Of a stretch of 64,000 bases of DNA, positions 35,787 to 49,053 are shown piece after piece. The notes beneath the pieces are model-generated. The model was not told the DNA's origin, ran no database searches, and worked only from the letters and a program-made list of their open reading frames with translations. Origin of the DNA: Pholiota molesta. Lineage: Eukaryota; Basidiomycota; Agaricomycetes; Agaricales; Strophariaceae. The translations under genes and the position numbers were made by a program. Numbering within the stretch: position 1 is the first letter of the stretch; every line of letters starts with the position of its first letter. Location: assembly GCA_014925825.1 (NCBI GenBank), contig JACGCK010000042.1, forward strand, positions 62,001-126,000. Reading direction: 5' to 3'.

Positions 35787-38700
35787 CAGGCGTAGTTAAG
35801 GAATCTTTTGAGGTTATTTTTGCTTTTGGCGCACTCTACATGTCAAATAGGTGATTTCGATGCCACACAAATTTTAGAGACTTCTTATCAGAAAATCCCC
35901 TTGTTATTTTTGCATGTCTGACACGAGATGTCATTCAACCAAGAGGACCCAATGGAACGGGTTCCACAATTCTCGTGATTATGCCTTATGTAGACGTTAA
36001 GCCACATTGCTATTTATATTGTTCTTCTGGTCTCCGAAGGAAACGGCAGATAGCATTGGGACCATAGGCGTACGTCGATTGAGCCTCTTTATATTACTAC
36101 CAGGCTGCTAAGTATTGCAGTATGGATTATTGGATATGTGAACTCGGTCATCACTTATAGGCGGTCAGGAAGCTTTCTTTATGTTGAATCCAGACCACTA
36201 GACTCCAGTATGTGAGTACTTTAAGAATAGTCTCATGAGACACAGCTATATGCCAGGTTTGGCGATGCTATTTTCATGACATTCGATCATGTCTTCCTGC
36301 GTTCTGGGATTATTCTGAACGCTAAACGCATCAGGTACTGGCGTTTGGTAGCCTCGTTTTGATCTAGATAAGCTTTTTGTATAGTCCAAATAGGCGCCAC
36401 AATCAGACTGATCCCAATGATGCCGCCACAAAGATTCCATTATACCTATAACGCACACTAGATCAACACACAACAGGGTCGTTATTGTATTGACACAATC
36501 ACTTGAGCAGCTTAGCAGGTAGCTTCACAGCTACATATGAGAAGCATTCTAGCTGCCGGAATCGCGTCAAAAGTGTTGTAACTCAACTTGCTAAGCAGCG
36601 AGAAAGGACTCAGTCGATAAGAACAGTCGCGAAGAGTGGAATTAATCTGTTGTATCGACCATGTGCATGGACGTTAGACCAACAGTCCATCATCAGGAAA
36701 TCTAGCACAAGAAAACGGTGAGCTGCGTTTTCTACAGTGCCTTTACGGCCAGTGCTGGAGGTCGGCCGCGAGTGTTGAGCCTCTATCACAATTAATCTGT
36801 TGGCTCCTTCTCGCAGTCCTTCTGCTAGAACGAAAGCCATAGTCCGTCAACTGAACACGGCCCATCATCGATTGGCCCACCGTCACCGAGAGCTCGTAGG
36901 AGCCGAATGGCTAATCAATCATTTTAATCAACCCTAGCTCTTGACATTCAAACCGGCGCTTTCTTCATTCACATATTAGCAGGCTCATGACACTAGATAG
37001 CACCAGATTCTCAGGAATTATGGAGCGTTAGCAACATACGTCGAAGTGGCTGTCACGACGCGAATTGTGAGAACAAAGCGATGTCATTGACAAGTGAATG
37101 CCTTGGGAATGGCGCGAAAGGGAATTCGAAGGTCTAACGTTTGTAACCTCTGGGGACGGTGCGAAATTCTGCACTCTGAAACTAAGAAAAGTAACGTGCC
37201 AGGTACCATGAGCTAAACTTCGGTCTAGCGGAAACGGTATTCACCTCGGCGAGACCACCGCATTGGGTGGCATGGGACACGGATGTCAGCAGACGTGAGT
37301 CGCTTCACCGCTGGTATTTTCGTGCAAATGGTACCTTTAGAAGTCGGGTTCTTGGTGATCTTTTGCTTGACTCGGGAACAGGTGGGTATTTGACCATCTG
37401 CATGCTCCAACCGAGAGAAGCTGTTCATGAGAACTGATGCGCTTGGTGGGCGGCTTCTCCGAGACTTGTGGGTGGTCGCATATTCAATCAAGCAAAATTC
37501 GCAACGGATATTGGCGTCGGGAAGAGACGAGAATGGAGAAAATGACTCGCTCATAAGTGAGTTTAATGACTAGAATTGGGACTCCGATATCGCACTCAGG
37601 GACTTCGGGCAACGATATCGACCATTAGCTGGAAGGATCATCAACATTTCGTATCATTCCCGGTCGCCAATCCGTTAAATTCCCTTCCTCTAGCGAGAAT
37701 CCGCTATAGGGTCTTCAAACTTGTGTACCTGATAGATAGATCACATTCACTTGGTTCCGGGGTAATCGACGGTCTCTATCGTAGTCTATGCAGCCAGATT
37801 GCACTGCGTCATCGAGGCTATATCCAGCGCACGTTGTTGTCAAGGAGGTCCTTGTCTGAAATAAGATGACTTTGTTCTCCTACAAGATCAGTTAAATACA
37901 CGGCTGATCATGCTAAGTATATAAGATAAGGATCGAAGTAAGTGCACCCTACGTAGATTAATAAATTACACCCGCGGGAAAAACTCAATCAGCTCGAAGG
38001 GGATTTAGGCAATTATGGAACCGTTAGATGGGGAATCGGTGAGAGTGGGAGTTTTGGTGGAAATTCGCGAGGGCGTAGCCGATCGATTAGCTAGGACGCC
38101 CAGCGGCCATCTTCGGCGGATTTCTAGCTACTTATCTGGAGCGCTGAAAATTAGTCGTCCAAAGATTGGGAGACCATATTTTACCCAGAGGGCAACCTCA
38201 ATTAAACTGAAAGGGATAATGTGGAAGATCAACTTGCAAAGGAATTCCTTGTTCCAAGGCGGCGGCGTCTGATGCGACATCTGAATAGATCATTCGCTCA
38301 GTTCGGGTTACGTGAGATGTCAATGAAAAACGACGTTCGGTAAAGGATTGAACATCGTTGGGGTGGGGCCTTCCTCACCTGTGGGCCTAATCATCATCTT
38401 GCAAAGTACTTTTCGAAGGAATGCGCCTCAATGCCTCGAGGTCTGCATCGTGGTGGAGGCTCAGGCGACTCTTTCGATTTTAAGGCGCATAAGATAGCGC
38501 AGTGGGCCACCTGATCACTTTGATCTCGCTTATCTAGTAGTCTCGCCAAATGGAACCAAATATTCAGGCCGTCCCGGCGAGGCAAAATCATGGCCAAAAA
38601 ACTTTTGAATCCGATTGTTAGCTACAGCCAAGTTACAGTCTACCTTGCCTTGAAATTTGACCGCCTCTCACTACCTCATTATCAAACATCTAAGACACTT

Positions 38701-39160
38701 CTTGCAGTTCGTATCAGCTAAGCAGAAAGGACTCCACTATCCCAAATGATGATGAGGACCTCTCTTCCTTGAAGCGAGTCGGTAGAGGTCGGTAGTGAAT
38801 AATGCCGAACAGGGGAAAATGGCAACATTTTCATCAAAAATTCATTTAGTCAGTTTTTTGGTTCATTTCCCAGCTAGCACAGTAAACACTGACTACGTAG
38901 GTCTCTGGGACTGAACCCCCGCACAGCGAGCGGTATCGGAAAACGAGATAATAGATGTGCTAAAGATGTAGAAACACAACGTTTGAGCATGAAGAGAAGA
39001 ACAAGTGGCTGATGAACGTCGCCGCCGTTGAGCCGATTTGGGATGAGCGGAAACAAATTGCTGGTTCACAATTTCCTTTTTTGAATTGTTTCCGTGAAGA
39101 TCTCATTCCGATCTAGGGATGGGCTGGCTGGGACTTTCTGGCGTCCCTTCTGCGCTCTTC
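35787..39160. other. Gene-poor stretch, no supported gene
   Basis: Over 3 kb with only short frames on either strand. The minus-strand scrap near 36250-36470 includes a hydrophobic LCVDLVCVI and an APIWTIQKAYLDQNE reading, but I could not place it in a family. The last few hundred bases are presumably the promoter of the HMG-box gene. Confidence 0.45.
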
Positions 39161-39170
39161 CTTATAAGAG
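39161..39170 (+). promoter_or_regulatory. TATA-like box of the HMG-box gene
   Basis: Reads CTTATAAGAG, about 155 nt before the ATG, with a pyrimidine-rich leader after it. Confidence 0.45.
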
Positions 39171-39322
39171 CATGGGGAGGGCCTCGTGTTTAAATCGAGC
39201 GATACCAATTCATCCACGCACCACCTTTTTTCCTCTCCGTTATTCTCCTCGTCCCGCCCTTCACATTACCATCCGTGACTACCTATTCCTCCAGCGCTTA
39301 TATCTGCTAGCTGTTTTTTGCA

Positions 39323-40800
39323 ATGCCTGCGGAAAGATCCAAGCCCATCAAGCGCTCGGATTCAGGTAAGAACACGTTGACAGCGCCCACTGAAAGCATC
39401 ACCACGTTGACTCCAGGGCTTACAGGCAATCAGTTTGTGTGGGCGAATATCGAGCCCTCAACCGGAGTAGACCTCTCCTTCGCGCCTAATGTCACACCTA
39501 TTTCATTTTCCGACTCGCCCCCTCCGCTCGTTGACTTTCCGAGCGAGTTTATAATGTTCCCACCATCTGGAGAGGTGTCCGTTCCGCGCCGTCAACCTCA
39601 CTCCAAGAAGAAGCCAGAAAACCACATCCCCCGGCCCCCAAATGCGTTCATCCTGTTCCGCTCTTCGTTCATCAAGAGCCAGCATGTGTCCACCGAGGTT
39701 GAGACCAATCACTCGACGCTATCTAAGATCATTGGCCTTACTTGGCAAAATCTGCCAGAGGACCAGCGTCAGATTTGGCACTGCAAGGCCAAAGAGGCGC
39801 TCGAGGAGCACAAGCGCAAGTTCCCGAAGTACGCTTTCAAACCGGTCCAGACGAAAGCGAAAGGTGCGCCATCGGAAAAGCGGAAGGTGCGCGAAGTCGA
39901 ACCGAAGGACATCAAGCGATGTACCAAGATTGCACAGCTGCTCGTGGAAGGCAAAAAGGGCGACGAGCTCAACGCTGCGGTGCAGGAGTTCGACAAGACG
40001 CACGTTCCAGAAATCGTTACGCGCTTCGAGGCTCCCATCACTGCGCGCGCATATCGCCGCTCATCGTCCGCTCCCATCCCAGATACGGAAACCTCTCGCG
40101 CCAGCCAGTCGTTCCTCCGTGAAGTCTTATCACGCTCACCAAAGATGGCCCGGTCCGCGAGTACGCGCCCAACTCGTTGCACGACGCCAATCGACGCTTT
40201 CGTGGAGCAGAATTGCCAAGAAAGTACATGTCCCACGCCCGACACCCAGACTCTCCCACTCAAGCAGGAGTCGGCATTCGTAAGTCTGATTTATCATCTA
40301 GAAAGAAATTCTTTTTCTCACTGTTCTTTCCCATGTCACCCCAGAATTTCGGCGAATTCTCCTTCGATAATGTCACAAATGCCCTCCCTGCCTTTGATTG
40401 CGACCCGTTGTCGTTTGTTCAGGCCGATTCATTCTCTGATGGCCAATACAACGCCGGCCTGACGATTGATACTTCCTTCTCGAATGGATGGCCATCGTCT
40501 CCTTCGCCCCAGTCTCCGGAGACTCCGAGCTACTTAATGAGCCCCATGTCGACCGCTTCCCCCATGTCGCCATATCCTCCGAGCTTTGATAACTTCGATA
40601 CTATGTTCGATGCTCAGTTCCCTTCATATGACCAAGCAGGCGGCTTGCAACAGCAGCGGGACACGTTGTGCGGTGGCGGTGGCGCCGACGACGACGTTTT
40701 GTACCCTACTTTCAACGATACTCATTTCGGCGGCGCTCAGCTATCCCAGCTCGACCTAGATTTCTCGGCTTTCATGACCGCTATCCCCCAATATTCATGA
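39323..40800 (+). CDS. HMG-box transcription factor (MATA_HMG / SOX-like)
   Basis: ATG 39323. Exon 1 runs to about 40279, a 66-nt intron follows (donor GTAAGT, acceptor CCCCAG), and exon 2 ends at TGA 40798-40800. A basic patch RRQPHSKKKPENHIPRPPN opens the HMG box (about residues 102-172): IPRPPNAFILFRSSFIKSQ, LSKIIGLTWQNLPEDQRQIW, AKEALEEHKRKFPKYAFKP. This RPPNAF...W...Y pattern is that of sequence-specific minor-groove binders of the MATA/SOX class, not of the abundant HMGB proteins. The rest is low-complexity: a middle domain with a second basic stretch, then a Ser/Pro/Asp-rich C-terminus (SPSPQSPETPSYLMSPMSTA) ending LDFSAFMTAIPQYS, likely a transactivation region. Fungal relatives include Ste11/Prf1-type regulators of mating and Pcc1 of mushrooms. 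Which of these it is cannot be settled here. Confidence 0.93.
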
Positions 40801-42559
40801 AGCCATTATGGCATCATCACATGTATCTCCCCTCCAAAGGCGCTTCCGCGTGGACGAAGCTTCCCAACCCGACTTTCTTTTTCATTATTGTTGTATGTAT
40901 TATAGCCCTTCTTTTCCCTGTCCTGTCCCTTGTGCTTTTTGCGGATTTACGCGCTATCTGATTTCGCAAGCCTGGAGCCAATTCCCCGTGTATTTCTAGT
41001 CACGCACGCCTTCGGGCCGTCCTGGCACTCAGCGTCGCCATCACACTCCCTTATTCTGCCTTCCTGCTCTCCTACACTCTATTCCACATCTTCCCGTTCC
41101 CGTTCCTATCTGCGCAATGACCACCTCTCCATCCGCAACTGTTTTCCCCCACCCTGTCCACTGCTCGTGCAACCCCCAACGCTCATCTATTTATTGATCT
41201 TAACCATCATGGTATCTTTTTTTGCTTATTGTCGATGATCGACCGTCATGTCGCTTTGTTGTATCTGTACATACTTATATCTTCCCTTTTAGATTTATCA
41301 TTATCCGGTGTCACCCTAATACACCGTGATCACTAACGACGACCACTGTTGACCCAGCTCATGTGTGCTCCAGCAAACCTTGATTGTCCACCTCGAATGT
41401 TCAAGCGTCCAGCGCGAGCAAGAACACCAGGTCTGATTCGACTGCATGGCATCTCTCGCTTATCTCTCAGCTCAGTGAACGCTAGTTTCCACAGTCTCCG
41501 CATTCCCCGGAGCGCATCTTTTTTGCCTCTTGTTGGGCGGCGATACCGCGCTCTGATGATATCACGTATCTCCTCTAGCCTTATTTTCCTTGGATGCCGC
41601 GGTGCCTTGTTGATTCCCATGCCCATGTATGTCTTCCTTGTGTGCGATCCTGCACTGGAAGCGCAGGTGGAGTGATTAAAGTCAGATGCCAAACTTACGC
41701 ATACTCCCCGCCGTGGCCGACTTATCATGTTGCGATCATATCACCTGTCCCGCTTGGCCTTAACGTCGTTTTCTGCGAAATAGAATCCCGTGTTTATTGA
41801 AGTTGCTTCGTCCGGGTTGCACTTTCTCATCCACTGCGGAAGGACATGTACATATATGGGAACTGACTTAAATAGAATCCGGGTCTGCATTTTATCCATG
41901 GTACTTGCCGTCTCATGATATATACTTCGATCCCCATTCTCTGATAATCGGCATGCGAGAGATAATTTTAGAGTTTTCCCTTCCCAAGGTCTGCTGGAGA
42001 AAAGTTGTAATTAACGGCGTTTGGTAAATCAGCTTCTTCTATGTTTCTTTTAGTAGCTAGCTACGGGGAAATTTTTGAAGATAATTTAGTTGACTAAGGT
42101 GTTGAATGCGATCAGACGGTACTTGTATATGTTCTTGGTGATAATATACCAACGAGCACCACAAACGCAACTTGCCGGCGCAACGAGGCTTTAAAGTTTA
42201 ATGAAACTGAAATTTTCAGGACCACTCAAATATCCGTGAGCACTTTTGCGAGTTACGCTATCAAAGAGGAATATTTTTCTCTCCCTACATTATACATCAT
42301 CACGTAGTACGACTACCAATACACATCGGGTCCTTGAATCCTGGACGTTGCGAGCTGGCGGGGGAAATTGCAATCCCTGTTATTTTCGAACGATGGGCGA
42401 TGAATTTACTGCATGTCATGTCTGGCGGTGCATGCTGCAGGCAGGACCCATCTTGTTTCCAGTGTCCTGAGCTAGCAAGGATCTAGGATCGTCTAGCCAC
42501 GAAGCAGAGAGCTCTGCGATGGCCTGGCTGGTGCTTGAACGGGCGGACATATGTCTTTC
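40801..42559. other. 3' UTR of the HMG-box gene, then intergenic
   Basis: The first 400-500 bases are T/C-rich and probably the 3' UTR. A 131-codon minus-strand frame at 41333-41728 shows no domain or codon signal. Nothing else seen. Confidence 0.45.
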
Positions 42560-44270
42560 CTAAGTACCCGTCGCAACTACGGCGCTCCTTTCTATATCCA
42601 CGGACTCGTTCGTACCAGTCATGAACGCGGTGTCGTCTGAAAGCTGACAAGCTTCGTCTCCATCAATATCCACAAGCATCGGGAGTTCCCCATTATTGAC
42701 GGTGATTTCGGGGACGGACCAGCGGTCTGGATGAAATTCGAGGTTTTCAAAGGAGAATTTGCGAAGATGGATGAGCATTCGCGACGTAGCAATACCTAGG
42801 GCGGCATGGAAAGGACTGAATAACACAGGGACGATACTATTATCAGCAGTAAGCAAGTTTATATCAGCTCATTTCGTACCCAAAACCAAACCACGAAATT
42901 CGGGTTGCGTCCTTAGAAGAAAGACCAAAGGTTAATTCGCGGATTTTGGAAGTACAAGCAAGATTCATACCACGACCATAAGATTATTGAGAATTAGGAC
43001 ACTAGTGACTCTGTTATACAGTTTGAATGAGCGCTTTTTCGTCACTGTTAACGCAGAAGGTTGCACTTACGCGAAGAAATATAGGATGTTCTCTCGTAGC
43101 AGGATAGCTATCAATGGAGATCTCTCGTTTAACTTCGTTTTCACAGACGATGACATAAAGCATTTAGCAAGTGCGAATAAAAAAAGGATGATCTCAAATG
43201 CGGTCGCTGGACAAGTTGCTGTCGTCAGTGCTATGTTCGACCGCATTTCGTATGTAGCTGGCGCACCTGGTACCCATTGCGCCCATTGACTTCCCCCATT
43301 AACGGAAGGGCATCCAGTACGGGGAAGTACAACGACCTGGGAGATTATGACACTTCGTTCCATGGTGTCACGAACCAGTACCCAGATAAAGAACACTATT
43401 GACAAGACGAATATAGTTCCATTGAAGAATGCGATCTAGCAAATTTATTAGACGACGTATATCGGATCAGATAGAAATGTGCTGCAACTGACCCGCCTAT
43501 TTCTCTTGTATACGATATAGATCCTCATCTGCATCACGATCTCCACCGACCAGAGGCTGATTGCTCCGGCCAATCTTGTCGTAGGATCCATAGCGATGCA
43601 CCTGAAGCCCATAAATGTTATCAGATAGGCCGATCCAGGATATGAGTTGAGCTTACAGAGCGCGCGTGGTAACTCCCGGTATAGTAAAGGAGTGGATTTG
43701 GACAGCGTCGAAGAGAACAAGGAAAATAGTGTAGTAGTGGATCTGTTCGAACGTTCAAGAATCAGTTACAGAACCAATACGAGTTAAGAGAACGCATCTG
43801 CGCTTACCCAAAAATACATGAATCGTCCAAAGTTCCTTTTCTGATTCTGCCAAACGGTACAGCGTGATTCATGAATGCTGCTAAGTATATTAATAGAATT
43901 TGAGGAAATCATATGCGACGAACCCAAATATAGTTGATCTAGTGTTCAGTTCAGTAAATCATGATATCAGGCCGACGAAAATCGCAAAACATACCTCATC
44001 TTCCAATGTCACGACTTTCAAGTCAATTAGCCTAAAAAAACCAAAGAGTTGAATCGAAAGGAACATACAATGGTCATGAAGTACCCAAACTAACGAGGAT
44101 ACTGCGGCCAATGGGAAGAGTGGTAAGAATCTTGCAGATATCACGAAACCCGGACCACCGTGGTCCGACCACGTACGGACGACATAGAGCGGGATTAGGC
44201 CGAGCTTGGATAGGCGAATAGTTTCTTCATCGACGACAATGGAATGCGGAAGGGACAGTACAGTCTGCAT
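42560..44270 (-). CDS. DUF6533-like multi-pass membrane protein (third paralog, divergent)
   Basis: ATG 44270 starts MQTVLSLPHSIVVDEETIRL. A later exon reads VSSLVWVLHDH; skipping an intron to the acceptor after TTGAAAG gives FVTLEDE, then INYIW. So the DUF6533 signature HDHFVTLEDEINYIW is formed only after splicing. Then SIHESRCTVWQNQKRNFGRF with MYFW, IHYYTIFLVLFDAVQIHSF, AISLWSVEIVMQMRIYIVYK, IAFFNGTIFVLSIVFFIWVL, VPGAPATYEMRSNIAL, FEIILFLFALAKCFMSS, and a cytoplasmic-looking tail (FHPDRWSVPEITVNNGELP) ending SAVVATGT. Helix order and the tail fit the family. It is distant from the 1.6- and 8-kb pair. Function unknown. Confidence 0.75.
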
Positions 44271-44344
44271 TAGGAAACGTGCGACGTAAAAGAAGGAGGG
44301 GATGGGCGGCCAGCGCTGAAGAAGATTGAAGCAAATCGGTTCTA

Positions 44345-44355
44345 CTTTTTATATA
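44345..44355 (-). promoter_or_regulatory. TATA box of the DUF6533-like gene
   Basis: Reads TATATAAAAAG on the minus strand, about 75-85 nt before the ATG. Confidence 0.5.
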
Positions 44356-44724
44356 TCTTCCGATGTCTGGCTTTGAAATCAATAAACTCTCCGACGGCAG
44401 GTCGGTCCTGGAGCCTTCGGGGAACCCACGCAAAAACCCGCCGACATGAAGGTAAAACATAGGAAGAGAACAGCAATTCGCAGATGTCCCCTTACCATCA
44501 ATCAACTCATGACACAATCTACGTAAGTAGCAGCGTTTGACAACTCAAACGGTGGCGGCTGAGTCCCTTGCGGGCCTTGCCGAATATACCCGTAAGCGCC
44601 GGTCCAGAATCACAAGCGCTCAAATTTCAAACATTGCACTTGGTTAGATAAGTGTTCACGTTAGACCGAGGCATTTATATCCATTTTTAAGTCCGAGACC
44701 GTCGCTCATCAGCGAACGATCGGT

Positions 44725-46386
44725 CTATCTCGCGACCGTGAACCGCAACTCCCTCCCTTCCCGCTTCCACTCTCTAATCCTCTCCGCACACATATTGATC
44801 ATCTTTTCGTACTTCATCATGTTCGGTGTGCACTCGCTAACCCAGACATGTGCCGAGAGCAGCTCTTGCCTCTTCCGCGGATCATCAACGGCGGAACGGA
44901 CGACAGAAACAGGCGTCCAGAACCGCGACCCCAGCATCCGCAACAACACCCCCTCGTCGACAGATTCTTCGCAGAGGGACAGCCCCAGCTGCTTGAGGTG
45001 CGGGAACCGCCCGCGCGCCGCGAAATCGCCGTGCTCCCGCGTCAGCATCTCCAGCACCGTGTCATCGATCTCGGCGCCGGACACGCAGAGCATTTCCACG
45101 GCGTCGATCCCGGTTGTGTTCATCCACGCTCGCACCTCCGCCGCGGGTGCGTCTAGGATGTGTACGTTGAGCGATTTTAGGTGGCATTGCGAGCGCTGCA
45201 GAAGCGCCTGCACGGCGGTGCGCGTGTTGGGCCTGGGCGCTGCATCGTCGTCGGCGTCGTCCGGGTGATCGGTGATGTTTTTGAGCTGCAGTTGGGCGAG
45301 CGACGGCACGGCGAAGCGCTCAAGAAACGGGACGAAAGAAAGGGCCCCCGCGGGAGCCGCACCGGGTAGCATTGCCATGGTGAGGATGAGCACGACGAGG
45401 TTCGAAAGCACGATAGGGAGGCTACGCCTTTCGAGCGACGTCGAAGCCAGGATATGGTGCGCTGATAGGTATATCAAATTGGGGCAGCGCGCGACGTTAT
45501 CGGCGAGCTCCTTGATACAGATAGGCGACTCGAGCTCGAGAAACTGCAGTTGCGCGCCAAAACGCGCGTGCGGGGTGATATAAGACGACTTCCAGCTGAG
45601 CTTGCGCAGGGTCGGGATACCCTGCAGTGCCTTGTAAACGGCATCTGCGTTACAGCCAGGAGGGCCACGAGCGTCATCGTCGTCCCCGGACGAGATGGTG
45701 GCGTCCTGAAGGCGTGATCTTGGAAGGTGCTGGAGGTCCACGAGCGTGTTGGTAACGGCTGGCGAGATGCCAAGATGGAAAAGGAAGTTGACGCTACGCC
45801 ATCGCGCTTTGTGCACGGCGAACATGGCCAGCAACTTGTCTGTAGCATCCGATATTTCCTCGGTGATGTGGTACTGCATGATGGCAATGTCCAGCGAGTA
45901 GTTCCGAGAACGTTCGAGCCATAGCTCTGCCCGGTAGAGAAGATTAGGATGCGGCGCCACGACGGTGATGGAGCGCCATAAAGCGGGAGTGTTGTTGATG
46001 ATGTCGCGCCATTGTCTGTTAACGTTTGACAATGGGAACGGGGTAGCAGAAGAGCTTTCTGATATGATTGGAGTATATGTCCCGGGCGAGAAGATGGCGT
46101 CACTGTCACTGGGTGAGAGAAGGGTGAACAGAAAGATTTCCTGGAGGACTTCAGCTGGGATGCGAGAAATGGGAGGTCTAGATCTGACGGGGAGGATGTA
46201 GCTCAGGCAAAGATCTGTTTATGCGTTAGCAGATGAGTAACAGGTAGCGACAGGTAGACGTACTAGATGTTGAAGCGAGAAGGGACGTGACGCCTGAAAA
46301 GTCGGGAAAGGTTATCAAAAAATAAGTACGGATAACGGTAAAGAAAGTAAGGGCTCACTTATAGTAGTTGAACTTATGACGGGCAT
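44725..46386 (-). CDS. F-box protein with LRR-like repeats
   Basis: Three exons: a short first exon at 46386 (MPVISSTTI), a second giving SVTSLLASTS, then a long last exon of about 490 codons beginning NLCLSYILPVRSRPP. The F-box follows at once: ISRIPAEVLQEIFLFTLLSP, then LSNVNRQWRDIINNTPALWR, the standard basidiomycete F-box phrase. Downstream are leucine-spaced strands (LRKLSWKSSYITPHARFGAQ, LQFLELESPICIKELADNVA, FPHLKQLGLSLCEESVDEGV). Fungal proteins of this class are thought to be substrate adaptors of SCF (Skp1-Cul1) ubiquitin ligases; the target is unknown. The start choice rests on splicing three small exons in frame and would change if the leader is mis-spliced. The last exon is GC-rich, unlike the flanks. 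Confidence 0.88.
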
Positions 46387-46864
46387 CCTGAACTCACGAA
46401 GTTTTCGTCACCCAGCAGTCCGAGAGAGCGTGGATATTTCGCCTTTGTTGAGGATACGGTCGACGAATTGCAAAAGCACATCCGTTTAGCTTAAATTGCG
46501 AGGCGTATTTGTACTTCATCATCTAGCGTCACTGTCGGGGTGCGGATACAAGGTATCTATGGAGCGGATAGGGTAGCCCTGTAAGACGTGGCCGTTTTGA
46601 GAACAAGGGATAGGAAAATCATTGGCTTCCAGCAAAAAAGTTTGGAAGTGGCATCCATAGCGAAATAGATTGTGAACTAGAAGCGATAGCGGATTGAGAT
46701 ATCGATAGAGGAAGGGATGGGATGGATTGAGTTGGTCGACATTCTTGAGGACACATTTTACCTGCATTTTACCATGCGTTCACATAGAGTCACGCTGTGA
46801 CACATCATCCTTCCCGGCCCTTCCCGGGTCCCCTTGTTTCTTTCTTCCCAACATCGAGGACGCC

Positions 46865-47975
46865 ATGTCGGACGCGGAGAAGCCCTCACTAAAAGCTAAT
46901 GTCGACGTGGCCGCCGATGACAACATCGACTTTCACCAGGAAGAACCGAACTGAACGCCGACAAATCAGCATCTTTACTGTCATGTTCATCTTCAATCGT
47001 GTCGTCGGCACAGGTGAGTAGTTCCTTCTCAAGGAGTCAATATAATTTGCTTGACCGTTGCTTGCATGTAGTGTTTTTGCGACGCCGAGTTTAATACTGG
47101 GTCTTAGCGGACGTGTTGGACTATCATCGTGAGCTTTCTGCGAACTCCTCTTCGCTACGTGCAAGTTAACATGAGTATAGGAGTATGTAGATGATTGGCG
47201 CCATCATCGCCTCATCCACCTGTGCATCGTATGGAAATATGTGCGTCCTATCTTTATATTCATTAAGATCTATAGTATATATTATCTAACATTTTTATCG
47301 ACGTAGGCTGTTCCCCATGAATGACGGATAGGAGAATTACTTCCAATAAGTACATATTCAAGAATGGTCGCTACGTTGTTGTTCAGGAGTATCTATGGCG
47401 AGAACAGAACGCGCGTTATCTGTTATCCTTGCGCTTTCTGCTCTTACGAACGTTCTCTCTGTGGTACGTGCTATTCGAGGTTTGTTCATCGCGGTTGTTT
47501 AATGCCTACGGAAATAGATTTTCAATCAAGGTCGCGTGGATCAGGACTAGGACGTGGAGGTATCCTACCATTTGGCAAAGTCTGGGGATCGAATCGTCCT
47601 TTCAATGCAACCTTTGCTGGCCTTGCACTTCGTAAGTAATCTCCTTTGGCTCCGACTCACACAACTTACATTTTATACGCAAACTGGATAATTTGCTTTG
47701 TTGTCATTTTAGCTCCTCCCCCAGGAGACGCCGTTCCTCCACCATCTCTTTCCAGAGCACTTGCCTTCATTCACCTTTCCTTCCAAAGATCCAATGCCGC
47801 CGTCTGCTTCGGCAGCGTCTACTTCTCCTACCCCGTCGCCCGTGAACCTGCCCTCGTTCCTCGTCGCCTTATTCTTCGGCGCAGTCAACCTCCTCCGTGC
47901 TATCTTGCTGACACGGTCGCTGCTGGGGAATGCGCTTTTTGTGAGCTTGCTTGTGTGGTGCCAACATCGCAAATG
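46865..47975 (+). pseudogene. Relic of Mup1-like amino-acid permease (second degenerate copy, rearranged)
   Basis: On the plus strand the sequence follows the intact permease (13855-15879, minus) in order. It starts MSDAEKPSLKANVDVAADDN at 46865. Then come a match to the 'gattggcgccatcatcgcct' exon at about 47194-47213, the DRITGSGRLVAALLF region at 47340-47500, PFGKVWGSNRPFNATFAGLA around 47560-47635, and the C-terminal helix region to 47975. The block between about 47300 and 47340 joins sequence that is over 500 nt apart in the intact gene, so a large internal deletion has occurred. A stop follows HQEEPN in the first exon. It is not functional. Confidence 0.8.
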
Positions 47976-49053
47976 ATCACATGTCCGCAGCTGACATATC
48001 GGCCTTTCTACTTCGCCGTTCCCGACTCTCCGTCCCCTTATCCCCTAGCCCGTCGACCAATGGCTCCCAAGCCAAAACTCTGCAACTGTACACGCTACTG
48101 CATGACTAGCGGCTGCAGAGCCCAATCTCGTCAGCAAATGAATCGGCCACGGCCAGCCTCTTATGGTGTCAACTTTGTTAATTCGCAACCCCCTTCCTTA
48201 TGTTTGAAAAGGCGATGCCCAAACGGGCTTTTTGTGTGTTATAAACATTTCAGCATGTTACACTCCCATCAACCGACGACGTTCGAAAGCGTTCGAATGC
48301 TCCTGGGGTTTTCGGCGACAACATGCTGTCTGTCATCGATCATCTTCGATAAATTTTCTGACAAGCACCTGAACCTCATTAATCCTAATCCTCGAGCGCT
48401 TGAGCTACTTCTTCTGAGGCTATCCGCTATGCCACCGGTCAGACAATATTCCGCTATTCGTACATTCGGAAGGAAGTTGTCTCTATCATACACCGCGGTG
48501 CCAATTTATCGTCTTTTGGTGTAGAGTCACTTCCGAGTGCGAATTCAACATATGCTCGATGTGCTGCACCTTACGCCTATGTACGTTCTTGCCCTCTGTG
48601 ATTGCCATTTATCTGCTGCATGTAGATCGTCTGTTTAGACTATACTATTTATGGCCACGTTTAGTGCTCTATACTCCACAGTCCACTTCCTCTATACTTA
48701 CTTTTCATTTCCTCATCTCTCGGCTCTTTGATTAAGAATGCTGTCCGAGCTCTACCTATAGATTCTGCGTGTCGGCGGTCTCTATTTCATTTCCACGCGC
48801 TCCTGATGTGAACGGAGAGGATTTTATGTTAGTAGATGTGCCAAACCAAGTTACCAACTCTCAAAGTCGGTTTGATTATCGAGATTATGCATCGCCTTGG
48901 ACAGTGGTAATGAAAGCAAAGAGTTATATAAACGATGCCCTACTCGACTTGAATCTTTAGCAGTTTACAACGCAACCGACATGTAGGTGTAATCCTTTCG
49001 AAATGTGATCCAATAGTGATAGTGTCGCTGACTGTTGTCGTAGTATTCCAGAT
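47976..49053. other. Intergenic, no supported gene
   Basis: Open frames continue from the permease relic but carry no recognisable domain. The spacer before the next gene is AT-rich. Confidence 0.4.

Noticed and set aside
39642..40283. 213-codon frame overlapping the HMG-box exon
   Set aside because: Ser/Arg-rich out-of-phase shadow of the HMG-box coding sequence.
41333..41728. 131-codon minus-strand frame
   Set aside because: Lies beyond the probable 3' UTR of the HMG-box gene, no motif, antisense frames of similar length exist on the other strand.
44738..45268. Long plus-strand frames opposite the F-box gene
   Set aside because: Shadows of the GC-rich F-box exon; the sense frame has a clear domain and unbroken length.
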